Counted from the stretch's first letter, positions 1-8,108 are shown. The stretch is DNA of 27,628 nt from Epulopiscium sp. Nele67-Bin004 (GCA_002007315.1 LNZQ01000136.1:1-27628), one strand, 5' to 3'. Numbers and translations are program-made. Notes: a model not told the origin generated them from the letters alone.

Positions 1-712
1 GTGTTGTTACTATGCTGTTTGGTGTCACAAATTGTGCTGCTGGTGTTGGTGTTCCGCCTTCTCCGTTATACACTACTGGTATATCTTTGCTCCAAATTGC
101 ATATAAAGTTGTTGTTGTTGTTATTGGGGTATTGAAATTAAATGGTACGTCTTTATTTGGCTCTGTTGACCACCCCACAAAGTGATAATCTGGTCTTGTT
201 GGTGTTGTCGCTGGTGTTACTGTTGTTCCATATGCTACATTTGTTGTTGTTGTTGGCGAACCTCCATTTGCATCAAATGTTACTGGTATTTCTATTGGCA
301 CCCATATTGCGTATAAAGTTGTTGGTGTCGTAATTTTTGTTGACCCAAATCCAAATGGTACGTATGAAGTTGGAGTTGTTGACCAACCTTCAAATGTGTA
401 TCCTGTTTTGCTTGGTACTACTGATGGTGTTGTTACTATGCTGTTTGGTGTCACAAATTGTGCTGCTGGTGTTGGTGTTCCACCTTCTCCGTTATACACT
501 ACTGGTATATCTTTACTCCAAATTGCATATAAAGTTGTTGTTGTTGTTATTGGAGTATTGAAATTAAATGGTACGTCTTTATTTGGTTCTGTTGACCACC
601 CTACAAAGTGATAATCTGGTCTTGTTGGTGTTGTCGCTGGTGATACTGTTGTGTTGTATGCTACATTTGTTGTTGTTGTTGGCGAACCTCCATTTGCATC
701 AAATGTTACTGG
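1..712. repeat. 426-bp tandem repeat inside the B-repeat array
   Basis: Bases 1-286 match 427-712 almost exactly, with only scattered substitutions, so the period is 426 bp. This equals 142 codons, or two successive B-repeats. The higher-order unit indicates recent tandem duplication within the array. The first copy continues left of the window. Confidence 0.85.
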
Positions 713-1081
713 GTACTTATCTGGTATCCAAATTGCGTATAGTGTCGTCGCTGTCGTAATCGGCGTATCAAAGTTATATTGTTGTGTCGTTGTTGGTGTC
801 GTTCCCCAACCGCCAAATGTGTAATGTTCTTTTGTTACATTTATTGCTGGGTTTGTTGCATAATTATATGGTATAACTTGTTGCGTTGTTGGCGTTGGTG
901 AGCCACCTTGCGTATCAAAAGTTACTGGTATATCTTTCAGCCAAATCGCATATAAAGTTGTTGGTGTAGTTATTGGTGTACTAAAATTGTATGGTGTCGT
1001 TGAGTTTGTTGTTGCTGCCCAACCACCAAAGTAATAGCCTTGTTTTGTTGGCGTAATTGCAGGTTGTGTTGCTACTTCAAT
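1..1081 (-). CDS. C-terminal B-repeat array of a surface protein, cut off from its start
   Basis: The minus strand is open from 1081 to the window edge, with a stop (TAG, 1082-1084) just before it and no start codon or ribosome site. The product is a run of about five InlB/Listeria-Bacteroides-type B-repeats of roughly 71 residues. Each has the pattern PVTFDxxGGSPTPTT, then PTrxxYxFxGW, then FNTPITTxTTLYAIW. Such repeats occur in secreted or wall-attached surface proteins of Gram-positive bacteria. The array continues beyond the window, so any wall anchor is not visible. Its first codons, GTA GCA ACA CAA CCT, continue head 1 (2579-4996) exactly in frame if the recombinase element is removed, which gives GVATQPAITPTKQGYYFGGW. 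I read it as the displaced 3' part of a split gene, silent as it stands unless reached by read-through or rejoining. Confidence 0.85.
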   Translation of the reverse strand, partial: MEVATQPAITPTKQGYYFGGWAATTNSTTPYNFSTPITTPTTLYAIWLKDIPVTFDTQGGSPTPTTQQVIPYNYATNPAINVTKEHYTFGGWGTTPTTTQQYNFDTPITTATTLYAIWIPDKYPVTFDANGGSPTTTTNVAYNTTVSPATTPTRPDYHFVGWSTEPNKDVPFNFNTPITTTTTLYAIWSKDIPVVYNGEGGTPTPAAQFVTPNSIVTTPSVVPSKTGYTFEGWSTTPTSYVPFGFGSTKITTPTTLYAIWVPIEIPVTFDANGGSPTTTTNVAYGTTVTPATTPTRPDYHFVGWSTEPNKDVPFNFNTPITTTTTLYAIWSKDIPVVYNGEGGTPTPAAQFVTPNSIVTT

Positions 1082-1097
1082 CTATACGAATCACACC
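1069..1097 (+). other. Left recombination junction (attL-like)
   Basis: The core TTGCTACT (1069-1076) is followed by CAATCTATAC (1078-1087) and then ACACC (1093-1097). The core occurs in the same orientation at 2590-2597. The CAATCTATAC arm is the inverted counterpart of GTATAGATTG at 2583-2592. Array coding sequence ends and the recombinase leader begins here. Joined at the core, the two arms form a perfect palindrome with 10-bp arms around CTACTT, extended outward by GGTGT and ACACC. Confidence 0.75.
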
Positions 1098-2597
1098 CTA
1101 TAGGAGGTTGTTTTATGCGAGTGGCTATTTATTCACGAAAGTCAAAATTTACCCAAACTGGCGATTCAATCGAAAATCAAATTACCCTATGCAAAAATTA
1201 TATAGAGATGCACTATCCCGATGCAAAATTTACTATATACGAAGATGAGGGCTTTTCAGGTGGCAACGTCAACCGTCCCGAATTAAAACGGTTTTTGGAA
1301 GATGCAAAACAACATAAATTTGACATTTTAGCGTGTTATCGACTTGACCGGATTTCTCGTAATATTGCCGATTTTTCGACGCTTATGCAAGACCTCGAGT
1401 CTTACAACGTAAGTTTTGTATCTATAAAAGAACAATTTGATACAACAACTCCTCTCGGGCGTGCCATGATGTATATTGCATCTGTGTTTGCTCAACTTGA
1501 ACGGGAAACTATCGCCGAGCGAATACGAGATAATATGCTTCAAAACGCAAAAACTGGGCGTTGGCTTGGGGGCGTAACCCCAACGGGCTTTAGCTCTACC
1601 GAAGTTGCCATTCTATCTGACGATAAAGAGCGCAAATATTTTAAGCTTACCCCTATCCCAGAAGAAATTGAGCTTGTTCGCCTAATTTACACTCAATTTC
1701 TAAAGATTAAAACTCTTAGTGGTCTTGAAACTCACTTTTTAAAGGAAAGTATTACTACAAAAAACGATTGCAATTTCACCAAAATGTCTTTGAGAGGGAT
1801 ATTAACCAACCCTGTTTATGCTGTTGCTGATAGCCAAATGTACGAGTATTTTGTCAATAATAGCTACGGTGTGTATGCTAATAAATCGGAGTTTGATGGC
1901 AAATGCGGGCTTATGTCATACAACAAAACTAGCCAAACAACTACTTCTCATCAAAACGATATATCAGACTGGATTGTCACTGTTGGGGAACACGCTGGTA
2001 TCATTAGCTCCGCCGATTGGATTGCGGTACAACAGCTGTTACATAACAATTCGGATAAAATGCAAAAAAAATCGCACAGCAATATCGCCCTACTTTCGGG
2101 CGTTATACGCTGCATAAAATGTGGAGGGTATATGCGACCAAAAACTAATCGCTCCCCAAAAGATGGCGGCACACCCCGTTTTTATTATATTTGCGAGCTT
2201 AAAGAAAAGTCCCGTGGCTCAAAATGTGATGGAAAAAACGGCAATGGTATATCAATTGATAAGTACGTTGTTGACTTTATGTGTCGTCCTGCACAAAGTT
2301 GTTTAAACACACATGAAGCCCTAAGCCTAATTTCTATCCAAATAAACAACTTAGTTGAACGGTTGTCCCTTATTTCTGATGATGACACTGCTAAAGTTAT
2401 TTTGGACAAAATTGCTCAGCTAAAACTTGAACAGCAAACACTATCAATTGATAATTATGACACCCCGTTTTATAACTTGGACTTCGCCAGTCAAAAGCAA
2501 GCTATTAGGGAAGTTATTTACAAAGTAGAAGTTTTGGAAAACGGTGAAATACAAATTTATACAAAAAGTTAGGTGTCACTATGTATAGATTGCTACT
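1077..2597 (+). mobile_element. Minimal serine-recombinase element inside a surface-protein gene
   Basis: The 1521-bp segment between the two TTGCTACT cores contains only the recombinase gene and its ends; exact boundaries are ambiguous within the 8-bp core. Removing it fuses head 1 to the array with no frame or stop problem. This is the clearest evidence that it is an insertion, not a neighbouring gene. The element faces opposite to the host gene. No excisionase, phage or transfer genes accompany it. Whether it still moves cannot be seen from sequence. Confidence 0.7.
1115..2572 (+). CDS. Large serine site-specific recombinase
   Basis: This 485-residue large serine recombinase would catalyse strand exchange between att sites through a serine-DNA intermediate. 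The N-terminal resolvase domain (about 1-150) has the nucleophile context YSRKS (Ser10) and DRISR (Arg79, Arg82). A recombinase domain follows, then a zinc ribbon with C333/C336 and C360/C371 ('RCIKCGGY', 'YYICE', 'SKCDG'), and a C-terminal helical stretch (about 410-450) that may be the coiled coil. All catalytic features look intact. I start at ATG 1115, eight bases after TAGGAGG (1101-1107); an upstream ATG at 1040 would read through antisense array DNA and has no ribosome site. No promoter is evident in the short leader. The stop codon ends at the first base of the right att sequence. The obvious substrates are the att-like sites at 1069, 2572, 5714 and 9629. Confidence 0.95.
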   Translation: MRVAIYSRKSKFTQTGDSIENQITLCKNYIEMHYPDAKFTIYEDEGFSGGNVNRPELKRFLEDAKQHKFDILACYRLDRISRNIADFSTLMQDLESYNVSFVSIKEQFDTTTPLGRAMMYIASVFAQLERETIAERIRDNMLQNAKTGRWLGGVTPTGFSSTEVAILSDDKERKYFKLTPIPEEIELVRLIYTQFLKIKTLSGLETHFLKESITTKNDCNFTKMSLRGILTNPVYAVADSQMYEYFVNNSYGVYANKSEFDGKCGLMSYNKTSQTTTSHQNDISDWIVTVGEHAGIISSADWIAVQQLLHNNSDKMQKKSHSNIALLSGVIRCIKCGGYMRPKTNRSPKDGGTPRFYYICELKEKSRGSKCDGKNGNGISIDKYVVDFMCRPAQSCLNTHEALSLISIQINNLVERLSLISDDDTAKVILDKIAQLKLEQQTLSIDNYDTPFYNLDFASQKQAIREVIYKVEVLENGEIQIYTKS

Positions 2598-2599
2598 CC
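2572..2599. other. Right recombination junction of head 1 (attR-like copy 1)
   Basis: This 28-bp sequence runs from GGTGTCAC to TTGCTACTCC. It includes the arm GTATAGATTG (2583-2592) and the core TTGCTACT (2590-2597). On the minus strand it encodes the last codons of head 1 (GVAIYT and stop). An identical copy lies at 5714-5741 and a two-mismatch copy at 9629-9656. The DNA on the noncoding side differs completely between copies. Confidence 0.8.
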
Positions 2600-4996
2600 T
2601 AAAAATAGCACAGTTTGCGTTGTTGGTGTTGGCGAACCACCTTCAGCATCAAATGATACTGGGTAGGAGCTTGGCACCCAACGAGCATATAGCGTTAAGC
2701 TTTGTGTAACTCGTTCGTCAAATGTCCAAAAATAACCCCCACTTGTTGGTGTCGTATACCAGCCCACGAAGTCATAACCTGATTTTTTAGGTTCTTCACT
2801 AACAAATGTTGACAGCCCATATTGTACTGTTGTTTGTGCTGCTGGTGTTGGGGTATATGCCCCCATAGTGTCAAATGTTATCGTTACCTGTGCTTGTGTT
2901 ATCGTTATTCGAAATGTTTCATAACCAGAAACTGGTGACTTTGTTCCATCATAGAAATATTGTGAACTATATGCAGCACTTTCATATTGCAAATATTCTG
3001 CATATGTGTATGGAGCTTGAATAAGTGTTGATGATGCAGGTGTCGTTGATGATGATCCACCTCCTCCTGGCGGACCTTCACCTCCTCCTGACGGGGGGCC
3101 TGTTTCACCTGTATTTTGTTCTTCAGCAACCATTACACCACTTGAATAACTGTTAAGAAGTGACGATGTATCAATATAATCTTTAGATTGATCATCAATC
3201 TGTGCACCTTCACCTGTATCAATTGCATCAATAATTTCTTGCTGACTTGGCAAAGTATTCATCGTTTCACCAACCAGGTCATTTGGATTTTGCCAATATG
3301 AATTGTCTATAAATGGTGTTGCACCTGCTGTGGTTTGCATAACTTCTGGATAATTCCATTGTTTTCCATAGTCATAACTATAAAAAGAAAATTCATACAC
3401 TCCTGGCTCAAGCTGGTCTGTATTTGTGATATCTGCATCTGCACTAAGTCCATCACCTGTAACAGTTGTGCTATATTTCATACGTCCACCATACATCGCA
3501 AACACTTGAACCATACTAACGAACTCCGCACTAGATAAATCTAAGTCATAGCCGTATGGCAAAGTTAAGTTATACGTTCCTTCTGTTGAACTTATAGCAC
3601 TTTCATCAATATTGTTATCTTCCAAATATTTCAATAGTTGTGGTGTGCTTACTTGGATAGCCATATAATCATCTACAAAATATACAGATGTATCATTATT
3701 TCCACTATCTGCATCAGCTCCAGATAGAGATTTATCTGCAACTATCGTTATATGCGAATTTGTCATAGTTGCAGTAAATGTTGACAACCATGTTCTACTT
3801 TGTCTATACCCATAATATTCTCTAGTATAGTCAGTACCTTCAATTGGTTCTTCATACAAAGGGTATCCAATAAGCAGATCATTTCCAAGCTTTACATAAA
3901 CTGTATTTGTATGCATCGTAAGTTGAGGATCATCAGATGTGCTAGAATCCGTCCACCATTCAATCGCATTTCCTGTATATCCTTGCGACTCTGTATCTGC
4001 TATAACTGTAGTAAATGTAATAGTTTGATCACAATCGTAAGGATATGTCCCGTCAGAATTTTTTAGTCCATAAAACTGCAGTGCTTGATCCCAATCTATC
4101 GTAACAACCTGAGTTTCAAAATCATAATTAGTAATCATTTGACTTGGCACGTAAACAGCACTTGGAACAGAAATATCATAGTTAGTTATTAGCGAAAATT
4201 CTTCGACCTCACTTGTAATAGCCTGATACGTTTCACCTGATCGCAAAAGGAATTGCAAATTTGGAGGCAATGCAATTGCAAGCAAATTGTTATCTTGAAA
4301 TGCATTTAAGCCTATAGATATTAAGGTATCCGGCAATGTAACACTTGAAAAGTTACAATATTGAAAAGCACCTACCCCAATAGTTGTTACGTTTGGTGGC
4401 AATATTAATTGAGTAAATGGATTTGCCGAAAATGCATAATCAGTAATGATTTTTAGTTCTGTACAATGTGACAAATCTAATGTGTAATGAGTGTTTAACT
4501 GTGGTATGATTGCAAATGCATTTAAAAACGCATTTGGTCCAAGTCCATACAGTGAATTGGGCATTTCAAAACTTATAAGATCATTATTTGCAAACGCAAA
4601 ACTACCTATTGTCGTTATTGTTGATGCATCTTCAAACGTTACATGTTGAAAATTTGCACCATTAAATATGCCTTCTGCTGATGTATCATTTCCTGTTCCT
4701 ATAGAAACGACTGTTATATCAGCAACTGTTGCTGGTATCGTAATACTTCCGCCTGTTGGTCCTGTATAGCTTTTTATTGTTCCTCCTGATGTTATTGTAT
4801 AATATCCCTCAGTGTATATGCCGTCGGCATTTGGTGTATACGTAGTATCGCTGTCATCACTGTCATCTGTCGTATCAGCCAACACGGAAACTGTAGGTAT
4901 GTCAACAAATGTCGGGATTAAAGCTTGCGTCCCAATAACGACACTTAACATACCTGCTGAGCGTTGGTAAAATCTTTTCCAGTTAATAATAATCAA
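2579..4996 (-). CDS. BspA-like LRR surface protein, head 1 (truncated in a B-repeat)
   Basis: About 805 residues, predicted secreted. Residues 1-40 look like a signal peptide (basic NWKRFYQRSAG, hydrophobic stretch, VLA). A Thr/Asp-rich linker follows, then BspA-type leucine-rich repeats (about 90-265; for example ITDYAFSANPFTQLILPPNVTTIG). A middle domain shared with the other two heads contains VFAMYGGRMKY and FYSYDYGKQW. Next come a Gly/Pro/Ser-rich linker and one and a half B-repeats. The protein stops inside the second B-repeat with GVAIYT, and those codons lie in the att sequence. Excision of the element would extend it into the array at 1-1081. BspA-type LRRs often mediate adhesion; the ligand is unknown. 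The first in-frame start-like codon is TTG 4996, which abuts the ribosome site, so the true start may be ATT at 4990 or 4987. No terminator lies between its stop and the antisense recombinase. Confidence 0.88.
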   Translation of the reverse strand: MIIINWKRFYQRSAGMLSVVIGTQALIPTFVDIPTVSVLADTTDDSDDSDTTYTPNADGIYTEGYYTITSGGTIKSYTGPTGGSITIPATVADITVVSIGTGNDTSAEGIFNGANFQHVTFEDASTITTIGSFAFANNDLISFEMPNSLYGLGPNAFLNAFAIIPQLNTHYTLDLSHCTELKIITDYAFSANPFTQLILPPNVTTIGVGAFQYCNFSSVTLPDTLISIGLNAFQDNNLLAIALPPNLQFLLRSGETYQAITSEVEEFSLITNYDISVPSAVYVPSQMITNYDFETQVVTIDWDQALQFYGLKNSDGTYPYDCDQTITFTTVIADTESQGYTGNAIEWWTDSSTSDDPQLTMHTNTVYVKLGNDLLIGYPLYEEPIEGTDYTREYYGYRQSRTWLSTFTATMTNSHITIVADKSLSGADADSGNNDTSVYFVDDYMAIQVSTPQLLKYLEDNNIDESAISSTEGTYNLTLPYGYDLDLSSAEFVSMVQVFAMYGGRMKYSTTVTGDGLSADADITNTDQLEPGVYEFSFYSYDYGKQWNYPEVMQTTAGATPFIDNSYWQNPNDLVGETMNTLPSQQEIIDAIDTGEGAQIDDQSKDYIDTSSLLNSYSSGVMVAEEQNTGETGPPSGGGEGPPGGGGSSSTTPASSTLIQAPYTYAEYLQYESAAYSSQYFYDGTKSPVSGYETFRITITQAQVTITFDTMGAYTPTPAAQTTVQYGLSTFVSEEPKKSGYDFVGWYTTPTSGGYFWTFDERVTQSLTLYARWVPSSYPVSFDAEGGSPTPTTQTVLFLGVAIYT

Positions 4997-5003
4997 CTCC
5001 TTT
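4985..5003 (-). promoter_or_regulatory. Ribosome binding site of head 1 with no AUG at the expected distance
   Basis: The minus strand reads AAAGGAG (5003-4997), then TTG ATT ATT ATT AAC. TTG directly touches the ribosome site. At normal spacing of 6-9 bases only ATT codons are available (4990-4988 and 4987-4985). The same layout occurs before heads 2 and 3. Confidence 0.5.
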
Positions 5004-5033
5004 ATAACTGAATTTTATTTTCCTTTCGTGGTT

Positions 5034-5076
5034 AGTATATTGTAATAATTGGCAAATGGTGACATAAAATGTGTAT
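5034..5076 (-). promoter_or_regulatory. Promoter and possible operator of head 1
   Basis: On the minus strand a TATACT -10 box (5039-5034) is preceded by a 33-bp block (5044-5076) that recurs with one mismatch upstream of head 2 (8157-8189). No good -35 sits at the right distance. The block contains an inverted repeat, ACAT-AAA-ATGT (5062-5072), which could bind a regulator. Confidence 0.5.
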
Positions 5077-5081
5077 ATCTC

Positions 5082-5110
5082 TTGACATATATTTAATACT
5101 TTGATAGCAT
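5082..5110 (+). promoter_or_regulatory. Promoter of the 85-residue ORF/DUF4160 pair
   Basis: TTGACA (5082-5087), a 17-base spacer, then TAGCAT (5105-5110), about 30 bases before the gene start at 5142. The -35 is perfect and the -10 matches 4 of 6 bases. A diverged copy of this region lies near 8190-8220 without the genes. Confidence 0.55.
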
Positions 5111-5141
5111 TGAAATTAAGATTAAATAAGGATGTGATTAA

Positions 5142-5399
5142 ATGAGAAAGCACTACATGACTATTTGTTTTCGTGGCAATACAGAAGTTACCTATATAGA
5201 CCGAAAAGGGGATATCGTTGTAACTTTTGAAAAGGTGGCAGGTGAAGATTTTGTAAGTGTCGATATAAAGCTAGATGGGGTTGTTGTCTTAAATAACGGT
5301 TTTTCCCCTGCTGATGTAGATTATTATACTAGATTTGTGCTTAAAAACGCTAATATGATTAAATTATTAGCAAGTAGAAAGGACGAATTACATGCCTAA
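5142..5399 (+). CDS. Small unknown protein paired with DUF4160
   Basis: 85 residues, soluble, with no signal peptide or membrane segment. It starts at ATG after AAGGATGTGA. I do not recognise the family. The N-terminal half alternates like a small beta-sheet (TEVTYIDRKGDIVVTFEKV) and the C-terminal half looks helical. It overlaps the DUF4160 gene by 8 bases and shares its promoter, so the two probably work together. The arrangement resembles a small two-gene toxin-antitoxin-type module, but nothing in the sequence shows which, if either, is toxic. It lies between head 1 and head 2 as cargo, on the strand opposite to both. Confidence 0.75.
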   Translation: MRKHYMTICFRGNTEVTYIDRKGDIVVTFEKVAGEDFVSVDIKLDGVVVLNNGFSPADVDYYTRFVLKNANMIKLLASRKDELHA

Positions 5400-5664
5400 A
5401 TTATTTGAAATTATGGGATACAAAATTATTATTTGGTCAAATGAAAATGGCGAGCCTATACATGTACATGTCGTAAAAGGTAAGTTATATAAACAAGCTA
5501 CAAAACTTTGGTTACTATCAGATGGTACTTTTATTATAGCACACAATAAAGGACGTATCCCTAAGAAAGTTTTATCAGACATAATTGAGATATTAAATAT
5601 TAACTCAGATTCTGTATTAAACTTCTGGCTAACTTATCATGGCTATAAGAAATTTTATCAATAA
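5392..5664 (+). CDS. DUF4160 family protein
   Basis: 90 residues with the DUF4160 hallmark: MPKLFEIMGYKIIIWSNENG, then EPIHVHV, a KLWLLSDG segment and a C-terminal helix ending in LTYHGYKKFY. The length is normal for the family. Members are small proteins of unknown biochemical function, often found in two-gene toxin-antitoxin-like modules. The start ATG overlaps the end of the preceding ORF and has AAGGACG as a ribosome site, which indicates translational coupling. The stop runs directly into the hairpin terminator at 5663-5690. Confidence 0.85.
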   Translation: MPKLFEIMGYKIIIWSNENGEPIHVHVVKGKLYKQATKLWLLSDGTFIIAHNKGRIPKKVLSDIIEILNINSDSVLNFWLTYHGYKKFYQ

Positions 5665-5690
5665 AAAAGCACCTACCTTAGGTGCTTAAT
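5663..5690 (-). terminator. Rho-independent terminator after head 2
   Basis: A 9-bp stem AAGCACCTA/TAGGTGCTT (5667-5675 and 5679-5687) with a 3-base loop is followed on the minus strand by six U residues. It lies just past the end of head 2 (5721) and may also stop the plus-strand pair. A close copy lies at 8234-8259. Confidence 0.75.
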
Positions 5691-5713
5691 CTTGCATAAA
5701 GTTGCTGAAACAG

Positions 5714-5741
5714 GGTGTCACTATGTATAGATTGCTACTCC
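5714..5741. other. att-like sequence at the end of head 2 (copy 2)
   Basis: Identical over 28 bp to 2572-2599, with the core TTGCTACT at 5732-5739. It encodes the last codons of head 2 on the minus strand. The identity ends abruptly at GGTGTC, and no recombinase gene lies next to it. Confidence 0.8.
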
Positions 5742-8108
5742 CATATATGTGACAACTTGTGGCGTTGGAGTTGGAGTCCCGCCTTCTGTGTCAAATGTTA
5801 CAGGGTATTTGTCTGGTATCCATCTTGCGTAAAGTATCATACTTTTTGTAACTGGCTCAGTGAAGTGCCAAAACGTGCCTGTTGTTGGTGCTGTATACCA
5901 ACCTACAAATGTGTAACCTGTCTTTTTTGGATCAGCAACAATGTTCGATAAACCACCTTTAACAGTCGTTTGTGCTGCAGGCGTTGGTGTGTATCCCCCC
6001 ATAGTGTCAAATGTCACTGTTACTTGCGGTGCTGTAATATGAATAATTGCTCGTGCTGTTGCTGTTGCTGGTGCTGCTGTACCATCTGGAAACATTGCTA
6101 CCATTGTCTGTGTCCCTTGAGCCTCGTAAACTGCATAATGTTCTTGTGTCATTGGATTTGTAAGCCTTGTGACTGCTGAATTTGTGTTATCTGTTGATGT
6201 TTCTGCTATTGTTGATAGTCCATTTGATCCAAGCAAAGCTAAGTTTTTATTAATGATAGATTCATCGTCATTTGATGCAACCAAAGTTGATCCGTTATCT
6301 ATAGAACTAGTTTTTGTCGATTTTAATGAGTCTTTTGATTCATTTAGGGTACCATCTTCTGTTAGTGTACCATCTTCTTTCAATTTCTCTACCTCTATTT
6401 GAAATGCTTCCATTATTGGTGCTTCAATTTCTTCTTTAGAGGGCAAGTTTGACTGGTCTTTAAGATAATTATCTTCATAATCACTATAAGTGTTCCAAGT
6501 TCCGGCAGTCTTATTAAATAAAACAGCACCTGCTGTTGAACTCAAACTTTCAGTATAATACCACTCTTTACCATAGTCATAACTTTCAAACACAAGCTCA
6601 TAATACCCTGGAGCTAGATCGGCAATATTTACTGATGATGTCCCTGATGCAATACCCTCGCCCACAATCTCCATGTTATATTGCATACGCCCGCCGTATA
6701 TTGCAAATACATCTATAATACCAGAAAATAAACTCCCAGATACTTCTGCATTATATCCTTCTGGCAAAGTAATCATTGGTACACCCTCAGAATAATAACT
6801 AAGTGCACTTGAATCTATTCCTGCCTCTAATAATATCTCTTCCATCTCTGGGATATCAAAATCCATAACCAAAATGTTATCCACAAATCTCACTGGATTA
6901 GTTCCTTCATTTGCAGTGCTCTTCACTCCAGATGAAAAAGTTAAACCATTACTTTGCATTTTTACTACTATATTTTCAAATATACTTCTAGCTTGATTTT
7001 CTAGAGAACCATTATTTGATCCTATCAAAAAGTCATTATTTAAAGTTACGGTAATTTCCATTGTATTCATATTAAGTTCGCCATTATCGTACTCCCAAGC
7101 TACTGCATTTCCTGTTGCTCCTCCTCCAGAATTTTCTGGTTCAGTTACTGTTCCAAATGTAATTTGAGTATCACAATCATATATAAAATGACCATCTGAA
7201 GTTTTCAATCCGTAATATTGTAATACATAGTCCCAATCAATTACAATTTTAGCTTGATTAGTATCGGTGTAACTTACTGATTTTACCATTGACTCAAAAA
7301 TCCAAAAACCTGATTGTGCAAATACTGTGTCATCTGATGTTTTAGTGGTATCTTCTGATTCCTGCCCAGGGCGTCCACCACTATTTTCTTCCTTAATAGT
7401 AGTCAAACTAGGTGGCAAAGCCACAGCAATCATATAATTTCCTGTAAAAGCTTCCTCATAAATTGTTGTTAATGTATCTGGTAAATAAACACTTTTTATT
7501 TGGTTAAACGAAAAAGCACTAGACCCTATTTCAGTAACTTTTGGTGGAAGTATTAGCCCTGTAAATCCATTTGAGCCAAATGCACTATCTGGTATAACTG
7601 TTAAATTTACACAGCTTGATAAATCAAGTATGAACTCCATATCAACCATAGTAACGTTGGAAAAAGCAGCTGCGTAAGCATATTGACCAAGTGTTGTTAA
7701 TGTATTTGGTATATCACAATAAAATAGTTTATTTGTTGCAAATGCATATGCACCTATCTCAGTAATTCCTGTTGCTTCTATTGTACAACCTAATAGTTTT
7801 TGGCTACTAAAAGCACTATCGCCTATTGCCGTAACGGGATATCCCCCAATTTCTGCTGGTATAATAAGATAGGGCCAGTTGTCGTCTTCCTGTGCATCAT
7901 AACCCGTTATCTTTACTTCTCCGTTTGAAATTGTATAGCTAAACATTGAAGTGTCTGTCGTATCATTTGTACTGTCATCTGTTGTAGCCGCCAACACTGG
8001 TGCTGTGGGTATGTCAATAAAAGTCGGAATTAACACTTGCGTCCCAACAACGACTGACAACATACCCGCAGAGCGTTGGTAAAACTTTTTCCAGTTAATA
8101 ATAATCAC
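5721..8108 (-). CDS. BspA-like LRR surface protein, head 2 (truncated in a B-repeat)
   Basis: About 795 residues, paralogous to head 1. It has a signal peptide (residues 1-40, ending in VLA), BspA-type LRRs (about 85-240; for example IPDSAFGSNGFTGLILPPKVTEIG), the shared middle domain (VFAIYGGRMQY, ESYDYGKEWYY), a Ser/Thr/Asn-rich linker, and one and a half B-repeats ending in VVTYMGVAIYT. The surface region diverges much more from head 1 than the signal peptide does, as in an antigen family. The frame at the att core equals that of head 1, so recombination with 1069-1076 would also fuse it to the array. GTG 8108 shares its first base with the ribosome site, so ATT at 8102 or 8099 may be the real start. 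The gene has its own promoter (8147-8189) and terminator (5663-5690). Confidence 0.88.
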   Translation of the reverse strand: MIIINWKKFYQRSAGMLSVVVGTQVLIPTFIDIPTAPVLAATTDDSTNDTTDTSMFSYTISNGEVKITGYDAQEDDNWPYLIIPAEIGGYPVTAIGDSAFSSQKLLGCTIEATGITEIGAYAFATNKLFYCDIPNTLTTLGQYAYAAAFSNVTMVDMEFILDLSSCVNLTVIPDSAFGSNGFTGLILPPKVTEIGSSAFSFNQIKSVYLPDTLTTIYEEAFTGNYMIAVALPPSLTTIKEENSGGRPGQESEDTTKTSDDTVFAQSGFWIFESMVKSVSYTDTNQAKIVIDWDYVLQYYGLKTSDGHFIYDCDTQITFGTVTEPENSGGGATGNAVAWEYDNGELNMNTMEITVTLNNDFLIGSNNGSLENQARSIFENIVVKMQSNGLTFSSGVKSTANEGTNPVRFVDNILVMDFDIPEMEEILLEAGIDSSALSYYSEGVPMITLPEGYNAEVSGSLFSGIIDVFAIYGGRMQYNMEIVGEGIASGTSSVNIADLAPGYYELVFESYDYGKEWYYTESLSSTAGAVLFNKTAGTWNTYSDYEDNYLKDQSNLPSKEEIEAPIMEAFQIEVEKLKEDGTLTEDGTLNESKDSLKSTKTSSIDNGSTLVASNDDESIINKNLALLGSNGLSTIAETSTDNTNSAVTRLTNPMTQEHYAVYEAQGTQTMVAMFPDGTAAPATATARAIIHITAPQVTVTFDTMGGYTPTPAAQTTVKGGLSNIVADPKKTGYTFVGWYTAPTTGTFWHFTEPVTKSMILYARWIPDKYPVTFDTEGGTPTPTPQVVTYMGVAIYT

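Noticed and set aside
142..759. Several plus-strand Leu/Val-rich ORFs within the repeat array
   Set aside because: They are antisense to the B-repeat array, lack ribosome sites, and their composition is explained by repetitive Thr/Pro/Asn codons on the other strand.
1..1076. CRISPR-like repeat array
   Set aside because: The repeats are about 213 or 426 bp, coding and in frame, with no short repeats or unique spacers.
1040..1114. Upstream ATG that would extend the recombinase by 25 residues
   Set aside because: The extension reads antisense array sequence, lies before the att junction, and has no ribosome site. ATG 1115 has TAGGAGG at the right distance.
1077..2597. Prophage or conjugative element
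   Set aside because: Apart from the recombinase there are no phage, replication or transfer genes between the junctions.
1069..2599. Invertible DNA switch flanked by inverted repeats
   Set aside because: The inverted arms are the two halves of one attP. The crossover core TTGCTACT is in direct orientation at both ends, and only excision restores an open reading frame.
5715..6402. Cys-rich and other plus-strand ORFs opposite head 2
   Set aside because: Antisense shadows of the Thr/Gly-rich B-repeat and linker regions, without ribosome sites.
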